The notes under the pieces are model-generated. The model worked only from the letters and a program-made list of their open reading frames with translations, ran no database searches and was not told the DNA's origin. From positions 1 to 64,000 of the forward strand of contig NZ_JAALJI010000029.1 in the NCBI RefSeq assembly GCF_011064595.1: DNA of 64,000 bases. Direction: 5' to 3'. How positions within the stretch are numbered: position 1 is the first letter of the stretch; the number at the start of each line of letters is the position of its first letter. Positions 7,870-18,494 of this stretch are shown in pieces. The translations under genes and the position numbers were made by a program. The stretch is from Paludisphaera soli (GTDB lineage Bacteria > Planctomycetota > Planctomycetia > Isosphaerales > Isosphaeraceae).

Positions 7870-10800
7870 GTGGGACCCATGAGTTCGACCGGACGGATGG
7901 TCAGCCGCTACCTGATCGCGTTCCCGACCGTCGCCGCGGCGGTCGGCGTGACGTACGCGACGTGGCCGCTCTGCCAGCTGTCCCCCTGGGCCTTCTTCTT
8001 CGGGGCCGTGATGGCGACCGGCTGGTTCGGCGGCTTCGGGCCGTGCGCGCTGGCGACGGCGCTCTCGGCGGTCGCGGGGACCTATTTCTTCCTCCCGCCG
8101 TTTAACTCGTTCGAGGTCGGGCCGTCCGAGATGGGGTCGATCCTGGTCTTCGCGACGGTCTCGGCCCTGATCGGCCTCTGCGCGGCGGCCCGGTTCGCCT
8201 TCGAAGAGCGGGAGCGTGCGCTCCGCCAGCGCTTCGAGTGGATGGCGGAAAGCCTGGCCGACGCGATCCTCACGGTCGACGTCGAGGGCCGGGCGGCGTT
8301 CCTCAACCCGGCCGCCGAGAGGCTCACCGGATGGTCCCGGGGGGAGGCCCGGGGGATGCCGCTCCGCGAGGTCTTCGACCCGCGGCCCGGCCCGGAAGGC
8401 GGGGCCGACTTCGCCCCGCCGCGCGGCGAGGAGGCCGGCCCGCGTGACTTCCAAGGAATCCTGACCGCCCGCGACGGCGAGGCCCGCCCCGTGGAAGGGA
8501 GCGTCGCGCCGATCCGCGACGGCTCGCGGCGGGTCGGCGCGGTGCTCAGCTTCCGGGACGTCGCCGCCCGGCTCCAGGCCGAGGCCGCCCTGCACGAGTC
8601 CGAGGAGCTGAATCGGAAGCTCATCGACGGCAGCGTGGACCTGCTGGAGATGCTCGACCTGCAAGGCCGCCTGCTCTCGATGAACGACCACGGCCGCCGG
8701 CTGATGGAGGTGGACGATTTCGGGCCGCTCCGGGGCCGGGACTGGGCCTCGACCTGGCCCGAGGCCGTGAGGGCGACGGCCCAGGAGGCCGTCCGCAAGG
8801 CCGCGAAGGGCGAGCGCGCGCGGTTCGAGGGCCCGTGCCCCACGCTCCGGGGCGAGCCCAAGGATTGGGAGGTCGACCTCGCCCCGATCCTCGCGGCCGA
8901 CGGCGCCCCCGAGCGGATCTACGTCATCCGCCGCGACGTGACGGAGCGGAGGCGCGCCCAGCAAGAGCTGCTGGCCGGCGAGGCCCGCTATCGGACGCTC
9001 TTCGAGTCGATCGACGAGGGCTTCTGCGTCATCGAGATGGTCTACGACGAGGCCGGAGAGCCGGTCGACTACGTCTTCCTGGAGACGAACCCCGCGTTCG
9101 AGACCCACACCGGGCTGGTCGGCGCCCGGGGCCGCCGGATGCGCGAGATGGTCCCCGGCCACGACGACCACTGGTTCCAGACCTACCACCGGGTGACGGC
9201 CGAGCGACGGCCGATCCGGTTCGTCGCCACGGCCGAGCAGATGGGCGGGAGCTGGTTCGACCTGTACGCCCTGCCGCTCGAGGGCCGCAAGGTCGCGGTG
9301 CTCTTCAAGAACATCACGGACAAGGTCCGGGCCGAGCAGGAGCGCGAGCGGCTGCTCCTCGACCTGAAGACCGAGAAGGGCCGGCTGGCCTCGGTGATCG
9401 AGAACGCCCCGGCGTTCATCTGCTCCCTCCGGGGGCCGGACCACGTCTTCGAGCTGGCCAACCGCCTCTATCAGGAGATGACGGGGGGGCGCGAACTGGT
9501 CGGCCGGTCGGTGCGCGAGGCGTTCCCGGACCTGGAAGGCCAGGGCTTCTTCGAGCTGCTGGATCAGGTGTACCGCACCGGCGAGCCGTTCCTCGGCAAG
9601 GAGATGCCCATCCGGTTCGGCCGCGACGGATCGGCCGGGGCGGAGACCCGGATCCTCAACTTCGTGTACCAGGCGGTCCACGACCCGGAGGGCGAGGTCT
9701 CGGGCATCTTCGTCCACGGCGTGGACGTGACCGAGACGGTGTCCGCCCGCGAGGCCGTGCGCGACAGCGAGGCCCGCTTCCGCCAGCTCGCCGACGCCAT
9801 GCCCCAGGCGGTCTGGTCCGCCAAGGCCGACGGCACGATCGACTACTTCAACCGCAAGTGGCGCGAGTACGGCAGCTACCCCGAGGGCGTCCTGGGCGAC
9901 GCCCGATGGGCTCGGCTGATCCACCCCGACGACCGCGAGCGGGCGCACGCCGCCTGGCTGGAATCCCTGCGCACGGGCCGTCCGTTCGAGATCGAGTACC
10001 GACTCCTGCGGGCGTCCGACGGCGCCTACCGCTGGCACCTGGGCCGCGCCCTGCCGGTGGAGGACTCGCGGGCCCGGATCGTCCGCTGGTTCGGGACCAA
10101 CACCGACGTGGACGACGTGAAGCGGCTCTCCGAGGCGCTCAAGCAGGCCGACCGCCGCAAGGACGAGTTCCTGGCGACGCTCGCCCACGAGCTGCGCGGC
10201 CCGCTTGCCCCGCTCCGCAACGGCCTGCAGATCCTCCGCCTGAGCCAGGCCGAGGCGGCGGGCGCGGCGGGGACCCTCGACATGATGTCGCGGCAAGTCG
10301 GCCACATGGTCCACCTGATCGACGACCTGATGGACGTGGCCCGCGTGGGGAGCGGCAAGATCAGCCTCCGCAAGCAACCGGTGACGCTCCAGGGGATCGC
10401 CGCCGCGGCCGTGGAGTCCGTGCGTCAGGCGGCGGAGGCCGCCGGCCACACGCTGACGGTCGCGCTGCCGGACGAGCCGCTCCCGCTCGACGCCGACCCG
10501 ACGCGGCTGAATCAGGTGCTGGCCAACCTGCTCAACAACGCCGTCAAGTACACGGAGCGCGGCGGCCGGATCGGCCTGGAGGCGCGCCGCGAGGGGGGGG
10601 AGGCCGTCGTGATCGTCCGCGACACCGGGGTCGGCATCGCCCCCGAGATGCTCCCGCGGATCTTCGACATGTTCACCCAGGTCGACGGCTCGCTCGACCG
10701 CTCGCAGGGGGGGCTGGGGATCGGCCTGACGATCGTCAAGAGCCTGGTCGAGCTGCACGGCGGCCGGATCGAGGCCCGCAGCGAGGGCGCCGGTCGCGGG

Positions 10801-11301
10801 AGCGAATTCGTGATCCGCCTCCCGCTCGCCGGCGGCGCCGAGGCCGAGCCCGGCGAAGAGGCCCCCGAGGACGACGACCGGTCGGCCGCCGGCGCGATCC
10901 GCGTCCTCGTGGTGGACGACAACCGCGACTCGGCGAACTCGCTCTCCCGGCTGCTCGCCCTCGACGGCCACGACGTCCACACGGCCTACGAGGGCGTCCA
11001 GGCGCTCGCCGAGGCCGCCGCGTTCCCGCCCGACGTCATCCTGCTCGACCTCGGCCTCCCCGACCGCAACGGCTTCGAGGTCGCCGCCGAACTCCGCGCC
11101 GCGCCGGACTTCCGCGACACCATGATCGTCGCCCTCACCGGCTGGGGACAGCCCGAGGACCGCCGTCGCTCCCGCGAGGCCGGCTTCGACCACCACCTGG
11201 TCAAGCCCGTCGAGATCGAAGCCCTGCGCTCCATCCTCGCCGCCGTCGCCGAGGCCGACCGTCGCGGCCGCGGCGACGCCGTCGCCGCCCGCGAGGGCTG
11301 A
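7870..11301 (+). CDS. multi-PAS hybrid sensor histidine kinase/response regulator
   Basis: About 1143 residues. The N-terminus has DUF4118-like membrane helices (KdpD type; VAAAVGVTYATWPLC, FFFGAVMATGWFGGFG, ALSAVAGTYFFLPPF). About five PAS-type domains follow (roughly residues 115-240, 250-360, 370-490, 500-620, 630-760). The HisKA dimerisation helix has H773 in FLATLAHELRGPLAPL, and the HATPase domain has NLLNNAVKYTERGG, DTGVGIAPEM and GGLGIGLTIVKSL. A C-terminal receiver has VVDD and phospho-acceptor D1060 (LLDLGLPD). The signal sensed is unknown and no separate regulator is beside it. GTG 7870 sits behind GGGAGG; ATG 7879 or 7840 are alternatives. Confidence 0.92.
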   Translation: MGPMSSTGRMVSRYLIAFPTVAAAVGVTYATWPLCQLSPWAFFFGAVMATGWFGGFGPCALATALSAVAGTYFFLPPFNSFEVGPSEMGSILVFATVSALIGLCAAARFAFEERERALRQRFEWMAESLADAILTVDVEGRAAFLNPAAERLTGWSRGEARGMPLREVFDPRPGPEGGADFAPPRGEEAGPRDFQGILTARDGEARPVEGSVAPIRDGSRRVGAVLSFRDVAARLQAEAALHESEELNRKLIDGSVDLLEMLDLQGRLLSMNDHGRRLMEVDDFGPLRGRDWASTWPEAVRATAQEAVRKAAKGERARFEGPCPTLRGEPKDWEVDLAPILAADGAPERIYVIRRDVTERRRAQQELLAGEARYRTLFESIDEGFCVIEMVYDEAGEPVDYVFLETNPAFETHTGLVGARGRRMREMVPGHDDHWFQTYHRVTAERRPIRFVATAEQMGGSWFDLYALPLEGRKVAVLFKNITDKVRAEQERERLLLDLKTEKGRLASVIENAPAFICSLRGPDHVFELANRLYQEMTGGRELVGRSVREAFPDLEGQGFFELLDQVYRTGEPFLGKEMPIRFGRDGSAGAETRILNFVYQAVHDPEGEVSGIFVHGVDVTETVSAREAVRDSEARFRQLADAMPQAVWSAKADGTIDYFNRKWREYGSYPEGVLGDARWARLIHPDDRERAHAAWLESLRTGRPFEIEYRLLRASDGAYRWHLGRALPVEDSRARIVRWFGTNTDVDDVKRLSEALKQADRRKDEFLATLAHELRGPLAPLRNGLQILRLSQAEAAGAAGTLDMMSRQVGHMVHLIDDLMDVARVGSGKISLRKQPVTLQGIAAAAVESVRQAAEAAGHTLTVALPDEPLPLDADPTRLNQVLANLLNNAVKYTERGGRIGLEARREGGEAVVIVRDTGVGIAPEMLPRIFDMFTQVDGSLDRSQGGLGIGLTIVKSLVELHGGRIEARSEGAGRGSEFVIRLPLAGGAEAEPGEEAPEDDDRSAAGAIRVLVVDDNRDSANSLSRLLALDGHDVHTAYEGVQALAEAAAFPPDVILLDLGLPDRNGFEVAAELRAAPDFRDTMIVALTGWGQPEDRRRSREAGFDHHLVKPVEIEALRSILAAVAEADRRGRGDAVAAREG

Positions 11302-11326
11302 GACGGCCCCGCCCGGGGGCGCCGGG

Positions 11327-12889
11327 TCAGGTGTTGACCAGCCGCGACTCGCCCCGCACCATCTGGCCCGTCATGGTCGCGAAGTGCAGGTGCACGGCGC
11401 ACTTCATGGCGAACTGGAACAGGTAGCGCGGCGGCCTGCGCGCGGCGATCAGCCTGCGGAGCGACCTCGCGTAGGCCTTGCGGAACGGCCGGGTCCGGGG
11501 GTCGAGCCAGACCCGGGCGAGCAGCCAGACGCCGGCGAGGGTCGTCAGCGTCTGGACCTTGAGGTACGACAGCGGCCGGTTCCGGCGCAGCCAGTTCATG
11601 CGGGCGCTGCCGAGTTGCAGGCGGCCCTCGATGAACAGGGACTCGAACCGCTCGAAGTAGTTCTCGGCGTCGTACAGCCGGTCCATCAGGTCGAGCCAGC
11701 CGTCCCGCATCGTCTCGACCGACATGAGCAGGGGGACGACGTTGGTGGCGACGTTCGGGTCGTCGGCCGCCGCGTTGTTGAGCCGGCCCTCGGCCTCCAG
11801 GCGGTCGTACAGCGGCGTCTTGGGGATCGCCGAGAGCATCCCCGCCATCGCGAACAGGATCCGATTCTCCTGGAGGAACCGGAACTGGCGGTCGAAGATC
11901 GTCGCGTCGTCGTTGTCGAACCCGACGATCATCCCGGCGTAGACCTCCAGCCCCGCGTCCTGGACCTTCTTCACCCGCGCCGCCATCCCGCCCCGGACGT
12001 TCTGGAACTTCTTGGTCTCGCGGAGGGCCTCCTCGTCGGGGCTCTCGATGCCGATGAACACGGCGATCAGGCCGGCCTCGGTCATCAGCCGCATCAGCTC
12101 CTCGTCCTCGGCCAGGTCGAGCGACGCCTCGGTGTACAGGGCGATCGGGTAGCCGTTGGCCTGCTGCCACGCGATGATGGCGCGGAGGATCGTCTTGGCC
12201 GCCTTCTTGTTGCCGATGAAGTTGTCGTCCACCAGGAAGATCAGCCGGACGCCCAGGCGGTACTGGGCGTCGATTTCGGCCACGACCATCTCCGGCGTCT
12301 TGATCCGGGGCCGGCGTCCGAAGATGACGATGATGTCGCAGAACTCGCACTGGAACGGGCACCCGCGCGAGGTCTGGACGCAGCCGGTGGCGTACTCGCG
12401 GAACTTCACGAGGTCGTACCGCGGCATCGGGACGCGGGCCATGTCCGTCTTGTCCGCCTGCTCGTAGCGGGACTTGTGCTCGCCGGCGGCCCACTCTTCG
12501 AGGAAGCGGGGCCAGGTCTCCTCCGCCTCGCCGACGAAGACGACGTCGACCAGCCCGTCGAAGGCGTCCTCCACCACGCTGACCCAGGGCCCGCCGACGA
12601 CCGTGAAGATCCCCCGGGCCTGCAGCTCCTCCAGGATCTCGCGCATCCGCTCGCGCTGGACGGTCATCCCGGTCAGGCCGACGATGTCGAACGTGGCCAG
12701 GGCGTCGAAGTCGATTTCCTCGATGTTCTCATCGACCAGCACCACCTCGTGCTCGGGGGGGGTCAGCCCGGCGAGCACCGGCAGGGCCAGGACCGGCATG
12801 TTGGACTTCCGCCCCACCAGGGACATCGCGTGGTTCAGCCCCCAGAACGAGGTCTCGAACCGGGGGTTGAGCAGGCAGATCCGTGCCAT
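11327..12889 (-). CDS. B12-binding domain radical SAM protein
   Basis: 520 residues. The N-terminal half is a Rossmann-type cobalamin-binding domain (ICLLNPRFETSFWG, then VVLVDENIEEIDFD). The radical SAM core has C177-x3-C181-x2-C184 (SRGCPFQCEFCD) for the 4Fe-4S cluster. The C-terminal part is of the DUF4070 type. The family includes cobalamin-dependent methylases and ring-forming enzymes, among them the hopanoid methylases; the substrate here is unknown. ATG 12889 gives the exact family start, with a weak GGAGA upstream. Downstream neighbours in the same direction are none; upstream (13015-15020) are a glycosyltransferase and a sugar isomerase, 125 bases away, which would fit a lipid or glycolipid modification locus. 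Confidence 0.88.
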   Translation of the reverse strand: MARICLLNPRFETSFWGLNHAMSLVGRKSNMPVLALPVLAGLTPPEHEVVLVDENIEEIDFDALATFDIVGLTGMTVQRERMREILEELQARGIFTVVGGPWVSVVEDAFDGLVDVVFVGEAEETWPRFLEEWAAGEHKSRYEQADKTDMARVPMPRYDLVKFREYATGCVQTSRGCPFQCEFCDIIVIFGRRPRIKTPEMVVAEIDAQYRLGVRLIFLVDDNFIGNKKAAKTILRAIIAWQQANGYPIALYTEASLDLAEDEELMRLMTEAGLIAVFIGIESPDEEALRETKKFQNVRGGMAARVKKVQDAGLEVYAGMIVGFDNDDATIFDRQFRFLQENRILFAMAGMLSAIPKTPLYDRLEAEGRLNNAAADDPNVATNVVPLLMSVETMRDGWLDLMDRLYDAENYFERFESLFIEGRLQLGSARMNWLRRNRPLSYLKVQTLTTLAGVWLLARVWLDPRTRPFRKAYARSLRRLIAARRPPRYLFQFAMKCAVHLHFATMTGQMVRGESRLVNT

Positions 12890-13014
12890 GGAGGTCTCCG
12901 ATCGGGGGTGGGGCGGGGGGGGCCACGGGACGAAACCCGGAGGAGAAGCGGAGTATGACAAATCCCGCCGTCTCGGGAATGCCGATCCGGACGCCTTCCC
13001 CGTGGGCCCCCTCC

Positions 13015-14075
<1,061 letters not shown>

Positions 14076-14079
<4 letters not shown>

Positions 14080-15020
14080 GAGCGGACTTCGACGCCCCCG
14101 CGCTTGCCGATGATGAACTGCTCCAGGAACCGCCGGCTGATCACCAGCGAGTCCTGTCGGGCTTCCAGCGAGCCCTCGAAAGCCCGGTCCTCGACCTCGA
14201 TGGCGACGTGGCCGTCGTACCCCGTATCCGCCAACGCGGCGAAGAACGCGCCCCAGCGGACGTCGCCCTGGCCGGGGAGCTTGGGGGAGTGCCAGGTCTT
14301 GGGGTGCGCGAAGACCCCCACGTCGTCCAGCCGGGCCTTGTCGATGCGGACGTCCTTGGCGTGGACGTGGAAGATCCGGTCCTTGAACTCGGCCAGCGGG
14401 GCGAGGTAGTCCATGTGCTGGAGGATGAAGTGCGAGGGGTCGAAGTTGAGCCCGAAGTTGGGGCTGGGGATGTCGGCGAACATCCGCCGCCAGACCGCCG
14501 GCGAGACCGCCAGGTTCTTGCCGCCGGGCCACTCGTCGGCCCCGAACGACATCGGGCAGTTCTCGATCCCGACCTTCACCCCCTTCGCGTCGGCGTGGTC
14601 GAGGATCGGCCGCCAGACCTCCAGGAATCGCGGCCAGTTGTCGTCGATCGACTTGGTCCAGTCCCGGCCGACGAACGTGTTCGCCCGGCCGACCCCGAGC
14701 GCCGCGGCCAGGTCGATGACCTTCCGGATGTGCGCCTGGGCGGTCTCGGCCTCCTCGGCGACGGGCGAGAGCGGGTTCGGATAGTAGCCGACGCCGGAGA
14801 TGGCGACGCCGTACTTCTCCAGCAGGTCGTGCACCGACTTGATCGCGCCGGCCGAGAGGTCGGTGGCGTCCAGGTGAGTGACGCCCGCGTACCGCCGCTC
14901 CGCCTTCCCCGGCGGCCAGCACATCAGCTCCACGCTGGCGAACCCCGCCTTCGCGGCGAAGGCCAGCACCTGCTCCAGCGAGTACTCCGGCAGGATGGCC
15001 GACACGAATCCCAGTTGCAT
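14076..15020 (-). CDS. sugar phosphate isomerase/epimerase (xylose isomerase-like TIM barrel)
   Basis: 314 residues, an AP-endonuclease-2/xylose isomerase-like TIM barrel. Candidate metal ligands are in GIENCPMSF (Glu), LNFDPSHF (Asp and His), FHVHAKDVR (His) and VAIEVED (Glu). The start at ATG 15020 (MQLGFVS) opens directly with the first strand; the longer frame begins with GTG at 15053 and adds 11 residues without help to the fold. It is the first gene of a leftward operon with the overlapping glycosyltransferase. The substrate is not known; many planctomycete members are annotated only by fold. Confidence 0.87.
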
Positions 15021-15202
15021 GATCGGACGCCTCGACAGGACCGACGTTCCCACGGTTTCGACCGTCCCAGCCTACCGCGCGGGGGGCGGCGAATCACCAG
15101 GGGCCGATGGAAGCCGGGCCGCGATTCGCCCGACGTGGCGAGGCGTTCTCGGATCAAAGGCCCTCCCTCGCCGCCGAATCCATTCATGATCGATCGATGG
15201 TA

Positions 15203-15229
15203 TTGACATTCCGAAAGAGCCATTTAAAT
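15203..15229 (+). promoter_or_regulatory. candidate sigma-70-type promoter before PEP-CTERM gene
   Basis: TTGACA at 15203-15208 and TTAAAT at 15224-15229, spaced 15 bases, in a short A+T-rich island about 65 bases before the start codon. The spacing is shorter than ideal, so the call is tentative. Confidence 0.35.
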
Positions 15230-15294
15230 CGCGACGGGCGTCTGCCATGATCCTGGGACTCCGTCCACGACAACCACTCGCAGGAGCCCGCCGC

Positions 15295-15870
15295 ATGCCG
15301 CGTCCGCTCGCAGTCCTCGTCGCCCTGGGAATCTCCGCCTTCGCCCCGGCGGCACACGCCGGGTTCCTCGGAGCCCAGATGACCGTCACCTATGAATACC
15401 CGGACCTGGGGACGTTCTACAGCGAAGCCTCGTTCGCGCCGAGCACGTTCACGGTGACGGACGGCCCCGGGTTCGAGACGGTCGGCACGGTGGAAGGCGC
15501 CACGACCCTTCCCGTCCAGTTCACGGACTCGACCCTCACGATCACGCTGAACACGAGGCTCACCGATCCCACCTGGCTCGTCGCGGCCTTCAACGGCGTC
15601 GTCTTCAGCAGTTCGGCCCCGCTGGGCGTCGTCGGCGCAACGGTCGAAGCCTCGACGACGCTCGCGGGCTTCGACGACTCGCGCGTGTCCTTCACGGCCG
15701 CCGACATCCGGATCGACTGGAACGGCCTGACCTATCAGGACGGCGATCAGGTGATGATCCGCTTCGCCTTCGCCCCCGCCGTGCCCGAGCCGGCCGGCGT
15801 CTGCTCGCTGGCCCTGGGCTGTATCGGCGGCCTCGCCGCGGCCCGATTCCGCCGCCGTCGCGCCGCCTGA
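15295..15870 (+). CDS. PEP-CTERM sorting-domain protein
   Basis: 191 residues. A signal peptide (PLAVLVALGISAFAPAAHA) is followed by a beta-rich, Thr/Ser-rich domain without a recognised family. The C-terminal sorting tail has VPEP, a hydrophobic helix (AGVCSLALGCIGGLAAA) and a basic end RFRRRRAA. PEP-CTERM proteins are cleaved by an exosortase, usually tied to exopolysaccharide export; no exosortase gene is in the window. ATG 15295 was chosen over 15247 because CAGGAG lies 9 bases upstream and the signal peptide then starts properly. Confidence 0.88.
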   Translation: MPRPLAVLVALGISAFAPAAHAGFLGAQMTVTYEYPDLGTFYSEASFAPSTFTVTDGPGFETVGTVEGATTLPVQFTDSTLTITLNTRLTDPTWLVAAFNGVVFSSSAPLGVVGATVEASTTLAGFDDSRVSFTAADIRIDWNGLTYQDGDQVMIRFAFAPAVPEPAGVCSLALGCIGGLAAARFRRRRAA

Positions 15871-15998
15871 GGTCCGCGAGGGCCAGCCGGTGGCGTCGGG
15901 CCGAGGCATCGGCTCTAATCACGAAGGGCGACGACTCACGGGATCGCCGGCGACCTCTCCGCCGACGGCCGTGTCGGTCGTGAAAGCGAGGACTCGCC

Positions 15999-17405
15999 AT
16001 GCTGGACCTCTTCGACCGGGACGCTCGCAGCAATCGCCGATCGTTCCTCCGCATCGGCGGGGCGGCCGCGATCGGGGCGGGGGGGGTGAGCCTGTCGGAC
16101 CTGGCCTCGCTTCGGGCCAGGGCCGAGACGATCCCGGGGGTGCTGACGGGGAAGTCGGTCATCTTCCTCTTCCTGCACGGCGGGCCCAGCCAGTTCGAGA
16201 CCTTCGACCCGAAGATGGGGATGCCGTCGGGAATCCGCAGCGCCACCGGGGAGTTGCCCACGACCATCCCGGGGGTGACGTTCGGACAGTCGTTCCCCGG
16301 CCTGGCCGCGCGGGCCGATCGCCTGAACATCGTCCGCTCCTACGTCCCGGGCGACGCCAACCACGACCTCAAGCCGCTGGTGGGCCGCGACAGCTTCGGG
16401 TCGAACCTCGGCTCGGTCTACTCGCGGGTCGCCGGGGCCAACGACCCGGCCACCGGGATGCCGACGAACGTCGTCCTCTTCCCCCGCGCCGTGGACGACT
16501 CGACGCGGCCGGTCACCACGAGCTTCGGCCGGTTCAACGCCACCGGCCCGCTCTCCGCGGCCCACGCCCCGTTCGACCCCAGCCAGGGGGGCGACTCCGC
16601 CGGCTCGATGAGCCTGGCGTTCCCGCGCGAGCGGCTCGACGACCGCCGGGCGCTGCTCGCGTCGCTCGACGGGCTCGCGCGTCGGCTCGACCGCGACCGG
16701 GCGCTCGCGGGTGTCGATGGGATGTGGGACCAGGCCTGCCGCCTGCTCTCCGGCGGGCTGGCCGAGGCGTTCGACCTCGGTCGCGAGGACCCCCGGACCG
16801 TGGCCCGATACGACACCGCGCCGCTGGTCCGGCCCGACGCCATCGACAAGAAGTGGAAGAACCACAAGAACTACGCCGACAACGCCAAGTCGCTCGGCAA
16901 GCTCCTGCTGCTGGCCCGCCGCCTCTGCGAGCGCGGCTGCGGGTTCGTCACGGTGACGACCAACTTTGTGTGGGACATGCACGCCGACGAGAACAACGCC
17001 ACGATGGAGGAGGGGATGCGCTACATGGGCCCCCCGCTGGACCACGCGCTCTCGGCGTTCCTCGACGACCTCCACGCCCGGGGCCTGGACGAGAAGATCC
17101 TGCTCGTCGCCTGCGGCGAGATGGGTCGCTCGCCCCGGATCAACGGCCAGGGGGGCCGCGACCACTGGGGGAACCTCGGCCCCTTGCTGCTCGCCGGCGG
17201 CGGCCTGCCCACCGGCCAGGTCATCGGCCTCTCCAACCGCGACGGCTCCGCCCCGCAGTCCCAGGCCGTGACCTCCCGCCACCTGATCGCCACGATCATG
17301 CACACGCTCTTCGACGTCGGCCAGCTCCGGCTCGTCCCCAGCCTGCCCCGCGAATTCTCCGAGACGATGATCGGCTGGGAGCCGATCCCGGGCCTGACCT
17401 CGTGA
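15999..17405 (+). CDS. DUF1501 family protein, Tat-exported
   Basis: 468 residues. DUF1501 proteins belong to the alkaline phosphatase/sulfatase-like fold; their reaction is not established. An N-terminal twin-arginine motif NRRSFLRIGG precedes a hydrophobic stretch. Family landmarks: FLFLHGGPSQFETFDPK, SYVPGDANHDLKPLVG, and GEMGRSPRINGQGGRDHWGN near the C-terminus, where Asp/His would be metal ligands in this superfamily. The gene is convergent with the rhomboid gene, with only 31 bases between them. A second, more distant DUF1501 member is at 29614-30774. Confidence 0.92.
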   Translation: MLDLFDRDARSNRRSFLRIGGAAAIGAGGVSLSDLASLRARAETIPGVLTGKSVIFLFLHGGPSQFETFDPKMGMPSGIRSATGELPTTIPGVTFGQSFPGLAARADRLNIVRSYVPGDANHDLKPLVGRDSFGSNLGSVYSRVAGANDPATGMPTNVVLFPRAVDDSTRPVTTSFGRFNATGPLSAAHAPFDPSQGGDSAGSMSLAFPRERLDDRRALLASLDGLARRLDRDRALAGVDGMWDQACRLLSGGLAEAFDLGREDPRTVARYDTAPLVRPDAIDKKWKNHKNYADNAKSLGKLLLLARRLCERGCGFVTVTTNFVWDMHADENNATMEEGMRYMGPPLDHALSAFLDDLHARGLDEKILLVACGEMGRSPRINGQGGRDHWGNLGPLLLAGGGLPTGQVIGLSNRDGSAPQSQAVTSRHLIATIMHTLFDVGQLRLVPSLPREFSETMIGWEPIPGLTS

Positions 17406-17436
17406 GGTGAGCCGCGGGGGTCGTCCTCGATCCGGC

Positions 17437-18312
17437 TCAGAACTTCAGCATCCCCAGCACCATGCCCACGCCCAGACCGGAGAGGTGGGCCATGTTGGCG
17501 ACGGGGCCGAGCGCGCCGGTCATGCAGAAAACCAGCCAGCCGAGGAGGATCAGCGTGTTGGTGGGGTCCATGCGAAGCCCCTCCTCGGGGTGGTTCTCGC
17601 CCATCATCCAGACGTAGCCGAAGAGGGCGTAGTTGACCCCGGAGAGGCCGCCGAACACGACGTTCATCGCCCCGTCGGGGTCGCCGCGGAGGTGCTCCAG
17701 GTAGAAATACTCCGCGAAGTTGGAGAGGATCGCCGAGCCGACGACCATCGCCAGGAACTTGCCCGAGCCCCGGCGCACCTCGATCGGCGTCCCGAGCAGC
17801 AGCATCATCCAGCAGTTGAAGGCGACGTGCAGCAGGCCGAAGTGGAGGAAGATCGGCGTGATCAGCCGCCAGACCTGGCCGGCGAGGATCGGCGCGTCGA
17901 GGAACGCCAGGTAAGCCTCGGTCCGGTTCTGGGTGAGCGAGTTCTGGAGCAGGAACACGACGACCGCGATCGCGACGAGGACAGCCGTGACCGGGCGGCG
18001 GCGGAAGGTGGGGGCGGTCCACAACTCGCCGGCGTCGCGGTCGTTCTTGCGGAACTCGCGGTCGAGCTTCGCCTGCCGCTTGCGGGCCTCGCGGGCCGCC
18101 TGCGCGTTGGCCCGGAACTTCGGGTCGCCCGGCGCCGCGAGGTAGCCCGCCAGCTCCTCGCGGCATCGGGGGACGTGGTCCTCGTCGATGATCCAGACGG
18201 CCCAGCCGCCGTCGGGACGCCGATCGAACCGGGACTTCACGCCGAGGCCCAGCAGGTGGTCCTCCAGCACGGCGGGGTCGAGGTCCTTGGGCAGTTCGCC
18301 GATCTGGCGCAA
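17437..18312 (-). CDS. rhomboid family intramembrane serine protease
   Basis: 291 residues. A cytoplasmic N-terminal domain of about 100 residues (like that of GlpG) is followed by a helix (VLVAIAVVVFLLQNSL) and the rhomboid core. The catalytic pair is Ser224 in GGLSGVNY and His276 in NMAHLSGLG; the conserved H162-x3-N166 is in LLHVAFNCWMM. It cleaves membrane proteins within the bilayer; targets are unknown. The start is TTG at 18312, chosen because GGAAGGA lies 7 bases upstream and no in-frame ATG is near. Confidence 0.93.
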   Translation of the reverse strand: MRQIGELPKDLDPAVLEDHLLGLGVKSRFDRRPDGGWAVWIIDEDHVPRCREELAGYLAAPGDPKFRANAQAAREARKRQAKLDREFRKNDRDAGELWTAPTFRRRPVTAVLVAIAVVVFLLQNSLTQNRTEAYLAFLDAPILAGQVWRLITPIFLHFGLLHVAFNCWMMLLLGTPIEVRRGSGKFLAMVVGSAILSNFAEYFYLEHLRGDPDGAMNVVFGGLSGVNYALFGYVWMMGENHPEEGLRMDPTNTLILLGWLVFCMTGALGPVANMAHLSGLGVGMVLGMLKF

Positions 18313-18494
18313 GGCAGCGTCCTTCCGTCGTCGAGCGTTCGGTGAGGGCCGAGAGGGGGCCCATTATCGCACGCCCGCCGGCGTCGTCCCACCCCGTTCC
18401 GCGCTACTCGCGGCGGCGTTGGCGGGCGACCGCGGGCGCGTTACGATCGAGGGAACGCCCCCAGGCAGCCCGTCGTCGCGGAGATCCACCGGCC

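Noticed and set aside
7657-11196. 1179-codon minus-strand open frame
   Set aside because: Antisense to the histidine kinase, whose domain motifs are clear on the plus strand.
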